From the NCBI GenBank assembly GCA_001785965.1, contig MFVF01000005.1, positions 11,329 to 43,831 on the forward strand: a DNA stretch of 32,503 bases. Direction: 5' to 3'. A program made the translations under genes and the position numbers. Shown here piece by piece: positions 17,919 through 25,790 of the stretch (its first letter is position 1; each line of letters starts with the position of its first letter). Source of the stretch: Candidatus Nomurabacteria bacterium RIFCSPLOWO2_01_FULL_42_20 (lineage in GTDB: Bacteria > Patescibacteriota > Minisyncoccia > Phycocordibacterales > CAZVEC01). Under the pieces are notes generated by a model, which saw only the letters and a list, made by a program, of their open reading frames with translations, did not search any database and was not told the origin of the DNA.

Positions 17919-18302
17919 TTTTATATCAGTTTCGATTATTGTTGTGTAATCCGTCTTGAATGACGATTTGGAGAGGCAAAATAAAGTGAAAGTTTTGAGC
18001 AAACTTGGGCTGGCTTCCTCCGCCAGTTTTTTGATTAAGGATAAAGTCAGCCCGGTGCGGCAAATATCATCAACCAAAAGAACTTTTTTGTCCTTGATCC
18101 ACTCCGGCTTGTCAAGATAAACTTTATTTTGCCTGTCAATGTAAGCCGCGATAAGCGGTTTGTCTAACTTTGCGGCGATAAGCGCCGCGGGAATCAAGCC
18201 GCCTCGGCTGACGCCAATTACCAAATCAAAATCCGCCAATTCTGCTTGGTGTTCGATCACAAATTGATTTACTTTTTGCCCGATTGAATTTAAATCATTC
18301 AT
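17904..18302 (-). CDS. Phosphoribosyltransferase (xanthine/hypoxanthine type)
   Basis: DLVIGVSRGGLIPAALIAAKL...VLLVDDICRTGLTL PRPP loop. Confidence 0.8.
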   Translation of the reverse strand: MNDLNSIGQKVNQFVIEHQAELADFDLVIGVSRGGLIPAALIAAKLDKPLIAAYIDRQNKVYLDKPEWIKDKKVLLVDDICRTGLTLSLIKKLAEEASPSLLKTFTLFCLSKSSFKTDYTTIIETDIKLPWD

Positions 18303-18417
18303 AAATATTCTACGAAATACGAAAAATTATGAAAGTACGAACTACGAAATATTCCATGCGAATAACGCGAAAAAATTCCTTTAGCATGATTCGTATAAAT
18401 TAATTTGTAATTTCGCA

Positions 18418-19077
18418 TTATAATTTATTTCGTAGAATACTAATTACTTCATTATCTTCGACCTGCGGAAAATACTCATAATAGGCGCCGACGGCCCCGA
18501 GATAATTTTTATCAATATCCAGCGCCACCAATTCTATACTTTCACTTTTCCCGCCAGAGGCGGGTCCGCCTTGGGCGGAGATCTTTTTGGCTGTGTCAGA
18601 TGGAACAACGGGTATGGCGACCACGATTTTTTTGGGATTTAAATGCTTTATTTCAGAGATGGCAAGCATCATTGTCAGCCCAGTGGCAATGCCGTCGTCA
18701 ACTATAATAGCAATTTTATCCTTGGCTGGGGTAATGGGCTTATCGCCGAAATATTTTTTTCGCCTTCCTATTGCTTCATTTTGTTTGGCTTTAATTTCAT
18801 TCAGAAGCCATTTTTGATCAACCCCTTTCTTTTCTTCTTCATTAAAGATAGTGTCGCCATCTTCAGAGACGGCGCCAATGGCGTATTCTGGGCTGTAGGG
18901 ATGGCCGATTTTTTTGGCAATGAGGACATCAAGCGGAGCGGAGAGTCTTTTGGCGACAACATCTCCTAAGACAACCCCGCCGCGGGGCAGGGCGTAAATA
19001 ATGGGATTTTCTCCCCCATACTTAATCAATTTTTCAGCCAGTTTTTGCCCAGCTTCAGCTCTGTCCCGGAAAATCAT
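18418..19077 (-). CDS. Phosphoribosyltransferase family protein
   Basis: FRDRAEAGQKLAEKL...IIYALPRGGVVLGDVVAKRL...IAIIVDDGIATGLTM; start MIFRDR. Confidence 0.85.
   Translation of the reverse strand: MIFRDRAEAGQKLAEKLIKYGGENPIIYALPRGGVVLGDVVAKRLSAPLDVLIAKKIGHPYSPEYAIGAVSEDGDTIFNEEEKKGVDQKWLLNEIKAKQNEAIGRRKKYFGDKPITPAKDKIAIIVDDGIATGLTMMLAISEIKHLNPKKIVVAIPVVPSDTAKKISAQGGPASGGKSESIELVALDIDKNYLGAVGAYYEYFPQVEDNEVISILRNKL
18550..18579. repeat. Intragenic double-hairpin palindromic element (family B)
   Basis: CCCGCC-AGA-GGCGGG-TCCGCC-TTG-GGCGGA; in frame as SAQGGPASGG in the phosphoribosyltransferase. Confidence 0.8.
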
Positions 19078-19103
19078 ATTAGTCAATTGTATCACAAAAT
19101 TTT

Positions 19104-19257
19104 TTGATATATGGATTACCATATATCAACGGCACTCGGACATTGAGCAAATGAATTTGCTCATGCTCCTCGTTTGTTGATATATGGATTACCATATATC
19201 AACGGCACTCGGACATTGAGCAAATGAATTTGCTCATGCTCCTCGTTTGTTGATATA
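19104..19257 (+). repeat. Tandem pair of an identical 73-bp two-hairpin module (19104-19176, 19177-19249) plus partial third start
   Basis: TTGATATATGG-ATTA-CCATATATCAA CGGCACTCGGACAT TGAGCAAAT-GA-ATTTGCTCA TGCTCCTCGTTTG, twice exactly, then TTGATATA. Confidence 0.95.
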
Positions 19258-19286
19258 ATATTAGAATGTTCGTTTTTTAGGTTTTT

Positions 19287-19994
19287 ATGGCTAAGTCTAA
19301 GAAAAAGAAAAAAAGTATTTTATTTAGGGTTTTAATTTTTATTTTGAGCCCGTTTTCGCAGCAGGTTCGCTATCTTATGCTCAAGCTGATGAAAAGATTT
19401 CGGAAGCCGGATGACGGGCGCCCGATTATTGCCGCTTCCGATCATATTTTAGGAGAGATATTACTGCCGTCTATTTTTGCTACTTTTAAAAGTGATAAAT
19501 TTCGAGAGCTTGCCAATTTTAAAAAATTGCCTGTTGCCGAGCACGATCGCATCTTCAATGAGCTTGAGGTTGCGGGTGTATGTCTGGCTGTTTTTTATCT
19601 TGCGGCCATAAAATCGATGCGAAAGCTCGAAGATTACCATTTCTGGCAGAATGTTGAAGAACATTTGCCCGGACAACTGCAAAGAATGCTTATCGGCTAC
19701 GGCGTGGACGGATCCAATGCGAAATTAATGAAAGAGCTGATAGACATGAGGCGCAAGGAATACGAGGAGCTTTCCGAGATATCCTGGGATATGACCGAAG
19801 AACAAAACCCTGAGTTTAGAACTTTGCCGCCGCAAATGAAAGGTTTTGCCTCAAAAATGCAAGCAGCCGCCATTGGTACCGCTGACCATATTCGGCGCGG
19901 CAAAATTAAGAAGGGAGATCCGCTCATAAAATATTTAATCTACTGGTTTTTAGATATGCGCCGAAAAATGGAAAAGTTTGTGAAAAATCTTTAA
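19287..19994 (+). CDS. Hypothetical protein, 235 aa
   Basis: Intact ORF directly downstream of the 73-bp modules; no recognised domain. Confidence 0.6.
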   Translation: MAKSKKKKKSILFRVLIFILSPFSQQVRYLMLKLMKRFRKPDDGRPIIAASDHILGEILLPSIFATFKSDKFRELANFKKLPVAEHDRIFNELEVAGVCLAVFYLAAIKSMRKLEDYHFWQNVEEHLPGQLQRMLIGYGVDGSNAKLMKELIDMRRKEYEELSEISWDMTEEQNPEFRTLPPQMKGFASKMQAAAIGTADHIRRGKIKKGDPLIKYLIYWFLDMRRKMEKFVKNL

Positions 19995-20045
19995 AGGAGA
20001 TGTAATAATCCTCGACAACTTAAGATAGTTAAGATTGTATATCAA

Positions 20046-20085
20046 ATTAACATTCTAACATTCTATAGAATGTTAGAATGTTAAT
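20046..20085. repeat. Perfect 40-bp palindrome
   Basis: ATTAACATTCTAACATTCTATAGAATGTTAGAATGTTAAT equals its own reverse complement; each half contains ACATTCTA twice. Confidence 0.95.
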
Positions 20086-20145
20086 GTAAGGGTGTTGTTT
20101 GAATAAGCGGAAACGGCAATCTTAATCTATGCTACAATGGGGACG

Positions 20146-20556
20146 ATGGCTTATCAAGTTTTAGGGCATACAGCTGATCTAAGAATGAAAATCTCCGGCA
20201 AAAATATGGAAGAGCTTTTTTTAAGCGGGGTTTCGGGAATCGCCGAAATAATTAAACCTGGTGCTTGTTCTGATTTTAAAAAAGATGTTGAAAAAGAAAT
20301 AAAGGTTGATGCATCGGATGCCACGGTTTTGCTTATCCAGTTTTTATCCAAAGTTCTCACTTATTCTCACACAGAAAAAGCCGTTTTTTGTGAAGCCAAT
20401 TTTTCTAAATTAACCGAAATAGAAATTGAAGCCAAAATCTTCGGCCAAAAAATTGACGAATTTGAAGAAGACATTAAAGCAGTCACTTACCACGAGGCGG
20501 AAGTAAAAAAGAACGAGCGTGAGGAATACGAGACGATGATAGTTTTTGATATATGA
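20146..20556 (+). CDS. Archease (RtcB cofactor)
   Basis: MAYQVLGHTADLRMKISGKNMEELFLSGVSGIAEII...FEEDIKAVTYHEAEV; alternative start 20137. Confidence 0.88.
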   Translation: MAYQVLGHTADLRMKISGKNMEELFLSGVSGIAEIIKPGACSDFKKDVEKEIKVDASDATVLLIQFLSKVLTYSHTEKAVFCEANFSKLTEIEIEAKIFGQKIDEFEEDIKAVTYHEAEVKKNEREEYETMIVFDI

Positions 20557-21092
20557 GAATTTTTGTCTCTGTAAAAATAGGAAAAGAACTGGAAAATAAA
20601 ATCATTGAATGGCAAAAAAGCCGCGATGATTTAAAAGTACGCTGGCTCAAGCCGGAGAATTTGCATATTACTTTAATTCCGCCATGGGAAACCCAAAATA
20701 TTGAAGAGGTCAAAAATAAGTTAAAGAGCTTGCCCCGTGGTGAGCAAAGCGAACTTTACGGGGGTGAATTCGATATATTATTTAATAAAGTTTCTTTCGG
20801 GCCAAAGCCGGAACATCCGCGGCTTATTTGGGCCGAGGGGAAGTCGCCGGAAAATTTTAAAAAACTTCGAAAAAATACAGAGCAAATTTTAGGCGTTTAC
20901 AACAATCACCCCGATGAATATATTCATGTTACTTTAGCTCGTTTTGATCCGCGTGATTTCAAGAAACTCAAAACAAGAGAATTGAATGAGCAGGTTGATT
21001 GGAAGGATAAAGTGAAATCCGTCATTTTATACCAATCTCAAACCCTGCCCGAAGGAGCCAAATATACAATTTTAGAAGAGATCAAAATATGA
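20553..21092 (+). CDS. thpR: RNA 2',3'-cyclic phosphodiesterase / 2'-5' RNA ligase family
   Basis: MRIFVSVKI; two HxTx motifs, LHITLIPPW and IHVTLARF; ATGA overlap with archease. Confidence 0.88.
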   Translation: MRIFVSVKIGKELENKIIEWQKSRDDLKVRWLKPENLHITLIPPWETQNIEEVKNKLKSLPRGEQSELYGGEFDILFNKVSFGPKPEHPRLIWAEGKSPENFKKLRKNTEQILGVYNNHPDEYIHVTLARFDPRDFKKLKTRELNEQVDWKDKVKSVILYQSQTLPEGAKYTILEEIKI

Positions 21093-22486
21093 AAAAAGAA
21101 GATTTAATTAAAATAAACGACTATATCTGGGAGATACCAATCCGCCGGCTGGCGGACGGAAGCGATATGCGCGTGCCCGGGCGGATTTTCATCTCAGAAA
21201 AAATGCTGACTGACGCTTTTCGGGATCAGTCAATGACTCAAGTGATCAATGTTGCCGCCTTGCCGGGGATTTACAAGTGGTCGCTCGCCATGCCGGACTT
21301 GCATGAAGGCTACGGCTTTCCGATTGGCGGCGTGGCCGCCTTTGATATAGAAAAAGGGGGCGTAATTTCGCCTGGAGGCGTTGGTTTCGACATCAATTGC
21401 GGCGTGAGAATTTTAAAAACTGGCAAAAAATACGAAGAAATCAAAGATAAAATCCCGGATCTGGCGGCTCTGCTGTTTCGGGAAATTCCGTCTGGGGTAG
21501 GGAAAAGCGGAAAATTAAAGTTGTCTAATGAAGAACTTGATCTAGTTTTGAAAAACGGAGTGGACAGAATGATTGAACTCGGTTACGCCACGAAAGACGA
21601 CAAAAAACATTGCGAAGAAGGCGGGCATTTGGAGGGAGCCAATCCGGAATATGTTTCGAGTGAAGCCAAAGCTCGCGGCCATGATCAGCTTGGCACGATG
21701 GGGGCGGGCAATCACTTCGTTGAAGTGCAAAAAGTGGAAAAAATATTTGATGAAAAAATAGCTAAAGAAATGGGGCTCTTTGAAGGACAAGTGACTATAA
21801 TGATCCATTGCGGTAGCCGCGGTTTAGGCCATCAAGTAGCCACTGATTACATTGATTTATCGCTCCGAAGCATGGGGAAGTACGGCATCAAAGTTATTGA
21901 CCGCCAGCTCTCCTCTGTGCCTTTTTCCTCGCCGGAAGGACAAAAGTATTGGGGAGCGATGCAGGCGGCGGCTAATTTCGCCTGGGCCAACCGCCAGCTT
22001 ATCACTTATTCGGCGCGCAATGTTTGGAAAAAAATTTTTGGGAATGAAGATTTGAAATTGATTTACGACGTAGCCCACAATTTGGCCAAGCTTGAAGAAT
22101 ATGACGGCAAAAAACTTATTGTCCATCGCAAAGGAGCGACAAGGTCTTTTCCGGGAGAGCCGGTTTTGATTCCAGGGTCAATGGGTACCGCTTCATATGT
22201 TTTAATCGGGTCGGAAGATGGAATGGAACTCTCTTTCGGCAGTGCTTGTCACGGCGCCGGCCGGGTGATGTCGCGGACACAGGCCAAGCGCCAGATCCGC
22301 GGCTCTGCCTTAAAAGAAGAGCTGGAAAAAGAAGGAATTATCGTGAGAAGCGGTTCAATGTCGGGCCTGGCCGAGGAAGCGCCTCTGGCTTATAAAGACG
22401 TGGAGGAAGTGGTTAATGTCGTTCATAATGCCGGCTTGGCCAAAAAAGTAGCGCGTCTTAAGCCAGTGGCCGTTATAAAAGGGTAA
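21089..22486 (+). CDS. rtcB: RNA-splicing ligase RtcB
   Basis: MPDLHEGYGFPIGGVAAFD, GGVGFDINCGVR, GAGNHFVEVQ, HCGSRGLGHQ, GSACHGAGR; ATGA overlap with thpR. Confidence 0.97.
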   Translation: MKKEDLIKINDYIWEIPIRRLADGSDMRVPGRIFISEKMLTDAFRDQSMTQVINVAALPGIYKWSLAMPDLHEGYGFPIGGVAAFDIEKGGVISPGGVGFDINCGVRILKTGKKYEEIKDKIPDLAALLFREIPSGVGKSGKLKLSNEELDLVLKNGVDRMIELGYATKDDKKHCEEGGHLEGANPEYVSSEAKARGHDQLGTMGAGNHFVEVQKVEKIFDEKIAKEMGLFEGQVTIMIHCGSRGLGHQVATDYIDLSLRSMGKYGIKVIDRQLSSVPFSSPEGQKYWGAMQAAANFAWANRQLITYSARNVWKKIFGNEDLKLIYDVAHNLAKLEEYDGKKLIVHRKGATRSFPGEPVLIPGSMGTASYVLIGSEDGMELSFGSACHGAGRVMSRTQAKRQIRGSALKEELEKEGIIVRSGSMSGLAEEAPLAYKDVEEVVNVVHNAGLAKKVARLKPVAVIKG

Positions 22487-22509
22487 GTGGTTGATTAAAA
22501 TTAATTTTT

Positions 22510-22590
22510 TTAATATATGGATTACCATATATCAACTGCGTTCGGACATAAAGCAAATAAACTTGCTTTTGCTCCTCTCTTGTTGATATA
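22510..22590 (+). repeat. Third, diverged copy of the 73-bp module (22510-22582) followed by TTGATATA
   Basis: TTAATATATGG-ATTA-CCATATATCAA CTGCGTTCGGACAT AAAGCAA-ATAAAC-TTGCTTT TGCTCCTCTCTTG TTGATATAAT; same 73-bp length. Confidence 0.9.
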
Positions 22591-22598
22591 ATAAATTC

Positions 22599-23255
22599 AT
22601 GAAAAAAATTATTTGGTGGATTTTGATTTTGGCTATTATCGGGCTGGCGGTCTGGGGGATGGCCAAGCTTGCTTCAATGCCGAAAATAGATCGAAGCGGC
22701 ATTGACGGCACTATTTACAATATTGAAATTTCGGAGGCGGATTGGATTAAGGGAAACAAGGAAGCAAGTGCTGTTTTGGTTGAATATTCAGATTTTCAAT
22801 GCCCGGCCTGCGGAGCTTATTATCCGTTGATGAAGCAAATCACCGAAGATTTCGGAGATAAAATCGCCTTTGTTTACCGGCATTTTCCGCTGAAACAAAT
22901 TCATAAGCACGCAACGCTTGCCGCCGAAGCGGCCGAAGCGGCCGGCCAGCAGGGCAAGTTCTGGGAGATGCATGACTTAATTTTTGAAAATCAGCTGACC
23001 TGGTCGAACAAAATCAGTTCCAAGGATACGTTTGTTGAATATGCCGAGCGGCTCGGCCTGAATGCCGAGAAATTTAAGAGCGATTTAGAAAGCAAAGAAA
23101 TTAAAAATAAAGTCGAGTCTGATTACTTGAGCGGAATTAGTTTTGGCGTCAATGGCACCCCGACATTTTTCTTAAACGGCAAGAAGCTGGCTAATCCGCG
23201 CGCCTATGACGAGTTCAAGCAAATTATAGAACAAGCGATCAGCGATAATATTTAG
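22599..23255 (+). CDS. Membrane-anchored DsbA/thioredoxin-family protein
   Basis: N-term TM; VEYSDFQCPACGAYYPLMKQI (CPAC); GVNGTPTFFLNGKKL. Confidence 0.9.
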   Translation: MKKIIWWILILAIIGLAVWGMAKLASMPKIDRSGIDGTIYNIEISEADWIKGNKEASAVLVEYSDFQCPACGAYYPLMKQITEDFGDKIAFVYRHFPLKQIHKHATLAAEAAEAAGQQGKFWEMHDLIFENQLTWSNKISSKDTFVEYAERLGLNAEKFKSDLESKEIKNKVESDYLSGISFGVNGTPTFFLNGKKLANPRAYDEFKQIIEQAISDNI

Positions 23256-23270
23256 CATATGGATGCCAAA

Positions 23271-23777
23271 ATGAATAAAAAACAAGACATAGTGAAATTA
23301 GCAAAAGCGGGAAATGAGCCGGCGGAATTTGCCTTAGGTAAAAAGGGTATTTTAATTTGTCCTGAAGACGATAGTTATTATTTCAAAAAATCTTGGCACA
23401 ATGGAAGAAGGGCTTTTTTGAACAGAAGAGAAAATCACGATCTTTCATTCAGGAAGGTTCTTTGTCCGGCCGATCTCATGATCAAAAACGGCCTCTGGGA
23501 GGGCAAGGTTATCATTGAAAATCCGCCGAAAGACAAATTGACCGAAATTAAAAATTTAATTCGAAATTTTGACAAAGTAGCTCAAGCGAAAGATACTTTA
23601 GACCGGATAATCAAAATTGATTCCGAAAAAGGCAATTTAATCGTCACCACGACCGAAAACCAAATGGCTCACAAGCTGGCCAAGAAAATTCATGATGCTT
23701 TCAAGAAAGTCAGCCTCAAAACTTCTTATCAAAAGGCCCCCGGCGACGCCGAAATCGTCTGGGTTAAATTTCAATAA
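23271..23777 (+). CDS. Hypothetical protein, possibly BCAM0308-like
   Basis: ICPEDDSYYFKKSWH, VLCPADLMI, DRIIKI, LIVTTTENQMAHKLAKKIHDAF layout. Confidence 0.45.
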   Translation: MNKKQDIVKLAKAGNEPAEFALGKKGILICPEDDSYYFKKSWHNGRRAFLNRRENHDLSFRKVLCPADLMIKNGLWEGKVIIENPPKDKLTEIKNLIRNFDKVAQAKDTLDRIIKIDSEKGNLIVTTTENQMAHKLAKKIHDAFKKVSLKTSYQKAPGDAEIVWVKFQ

Positions 23778-23784
23778 AATACCC

Positions 23785-25023
23785 TTAAACTCGGCTGAAC
23801 CTTTGCTTAAAGACAATTTGGGTCAGCACAAAAGAAATCAAGCCGATCACAATTAGAATTCCTCCAAATAAGAGGGCGACGTTTGGGCTTATTTTTTCCC
23901 AAATCAGTCCGCCGGCGACGCCGGCAATCAGGAAACCAAACCCGTTTAGGCCGTTTAAGAAGCCGTAGGCCCGGCCGCGGCTTAGGGACTCCGTTAATTT
24001 AGCGGCATAAGAGCGGTGAATGCCGTCGGTCGCGCCTTGGAATATGCCGTATAAGACGAAGGCCAAAACCAAGACGGCGGGAGAAGTTGAAACGGCGGCC
24101 AGGACAATATAAGTCATAATGAGGAAAAAATAGCCGATGATGATCATTTTGCGGTGGCCGAATTTATCGGCGATGCGTCCGGCTAAAATGGAAGTGCCGG
24201 CAAAGGCGATATTGGAAATTGAATAAAAAAGCGGAATGGTAGCCAAGGCGAGTCCGGCGTCTCTGGTCTTCAGAAGCATCACCGCCAGTGGCAGGCTTCC
24301 CATAGACAAAGTAAAAGCTGAAAAGAGATAGCTTTTGAAACGGCGGGAGAAGCGCGCCGGTTTGAAGCCGCTTTCTGAAGTCTTAAAGGCCAAGGTAATA
24401 TCCTTGATCCAGAAGAGACTGCCGACTGCGAGGAGGCCCAGGAAAAAAGCAACCAAAAAAACTAAATTAAATCCCTCGGGGAAGCGAGACAGAATAAAGA
24501 AAGCGACCAAGGGCCCGAGAATTGCTCCGATGGTATCCATGGCGCGCTGGTAGCCGAAGGATTTGCCGGTTTCGTCTTTAGAGGTGGAAAGAGAAACGAT
24601 CGCGTCTCTAGGCGCGTCGCGCAGTCCCTTGCCGACTCGGTCGGCGAGACGGAGACCGAGCGCGCCGGCGACTGTGCCGACTAAAATATAGAAAGGACGG
24701 GTTAGGGTCGAGAGACTGTAGCCCAGAACCACGAATATTTTTCTTTTTTGAATTTTGTCGGAGAGTCGGCCGGAGTAAATTTTTATGAAATTAGAAGCCG
24801 CGTCGGCTAGGCCTTCCACCAACCCAAGCGAAGCCGCGCCGGCTTTGAGCACCGAGGCGAAAAAAGCCGGGAAGATTGAGAGAATCATTTCCGAAGAGAA
24901 ATCATTTAAGAGGCTGGTTAGGCCCAAAACGAAGACATTTTTCTCCAAGCCCAATATTTTTTTTCTTTGACTAGCCTCCGTCCCGCTTTGCGGGACGGAG
25001 GCGGCTTGTTCTGATTTCTTCAT
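23785..25023 (-). CDS. MFS transporter
   Basis: About 12 hydrophobic helices; GLVEGLADAASNFIKIYSGRLSDKIQKRK, GRIADKFGHRKMI. Confidence 0.88.
   Translation of the reverse strand: MKKSEQAASVPQSGTEASQRKKILGLEKNVFVLGLTSLLNDFSSEMILSIFPAFFASVLKAGAASLGLVEGLADAASNFIKIYSGRLSDKIQKRKIFVVLGYSLSTLTRPFYILVGTVAGALGLRLADRVGKGLRDAPRDAIVSLSTSKDETGKSFGYQRAMDTIGAILGPLVAFFILSRFPEGFNLVFLVAFFLGLLAVGSLFWIKDITLAFKTSESGFKPARFSRRFKSYLFSAFTLSMGSLPLAVMLLKTRDAGLALATIPLFYSISNIAFAGTSILAGRIADKFGHRKMIIIGYFFLIMTYIVLAAVSTSPAVLVLAFVLYGIFQGATDGIHRSYAAKLTESLSRGRAYGFLNGLNGFGFLIAGVAGGLIWEKISPNVALLFGGILIVIGLISFVLTQIVFKQRFSRV
24974..25002. repeat. Intragenic GC-rich palindrome
   Basis: GCCTCCGTCCCGC-TTT-GCGGGACGGAGGC, 13-bp arms; in frame as ASVPQSGTEA at the MFS N-terminus. 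Confidence 0.85.
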
Positions 25024-25073
25024 AATGCCTTAATTTTAGCATTTGCCCCAATAAAATAGCCACTTTTTAGCCC

Positions 25074-25101
25074 TTGACTTTTTATATTTATATGCTATAC
25101 T
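25074..25101 (+). promoter_or_regulatory. Sigma70-like promoter
   Basis: TTGACT (25074-25079), 16-bp spacer, TATACT (25096-25101). Confidence 0.65.
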
Positions 25102-25178
25102 TTTTCTGTAGTTAAATCCTAAATAAATCGTATTTTTGAAAATAAAATAAGTTTCTAAACCCTTTAAAATCTACTGAA

Positions 25179-25736
25179 ATGAAAAAAATACTGTTGAAAT
25201 TCCGGATCAACCCCAGGAAAGCTGGAAAGTTGATCGAAGCAGGTTGCCCTGTTATCTCCAGGACAGCTAAGCACGAAAAAACGCTCATTGACAAACATGC
25301 AAATGAGGCAAAAAAAATTGGTCAAAATCCCCATCTCTACGGCCGCACAGATGCTGCGGGCAATAAGCAAGCTGATTCAGGCAATCAGTTTGTCATCGGC
25401 GGCGAGGACAAAAAGGCCTTCAAAAATATATGCGCAGGTCTTCTGTGGAATGACATTCCGCAGAACCTTAAAATGCATCTCACCCACATCAATCTCTTTA
25501 AAAAAGAGGGCGATGAAATGTATTTCATGACCCTTGCCTTTGACGATGGTGAAAAGATCCACCTTTCAAAGGAATTACATAAAGAGGTCAAAGCCATAAG
25601 TAACACTGCATACAAATGCGTGTATGTTTGGAACAATCCAAATGGGGTGATCACCATTAATTGCCTGCATGTAGCCGATAAAGCTATGCACAACATACGG
25701 ATTAAAAATGGATCCGTGGCATGTGAGTCAATTTAA
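25179..25736 (+). CDS. Hypothetical protein, 185 aa (orphan monocistron)
   Basis: Intact ORF between a good promoter and an intrinsic terminator; no recognised family. Confidence 0.65.
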   Translation: MKKILLKFRINPRKAGKLIEAGCPVISRTAKHEKTLIDKHANEAKKIGQNPHLYGRTDAAGNKQADSGNQFVIGGEDKKAFKNICAGLLWNDIPQNLKMHLTHINLFKKEGDEMYFMTLAFDDGEKIHLSKELHKEVKAISNTAYKCVYVWNNPNGVITINCLHVADKAMHNIRIKNGSVACESI

Positions 25737-25750
25737 AGGTGTAACTAAAA

Positions 25751-25790
25751 AGAAGCCCATGCTACCAAAATTGCATGGGCTTCTAACTTT
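25751..25790. terminator. Intrinsic terminator
   Basis: AGAAGCCCATGC (25751-25762) / GCATGGGCTTCT (25773-25784), then AACTTTTTATT; A-rich on the other flank. Confidence 0.85.

Noticed and set aside
19104-19257. CRISPR array
   Set aside because: The 73-bp units are directly adjacent with no unique spacers.
21542-22126. ORFs inside rtcB on both strands
   Set aside because: Overlap a strongly supported RtcB coding frame.
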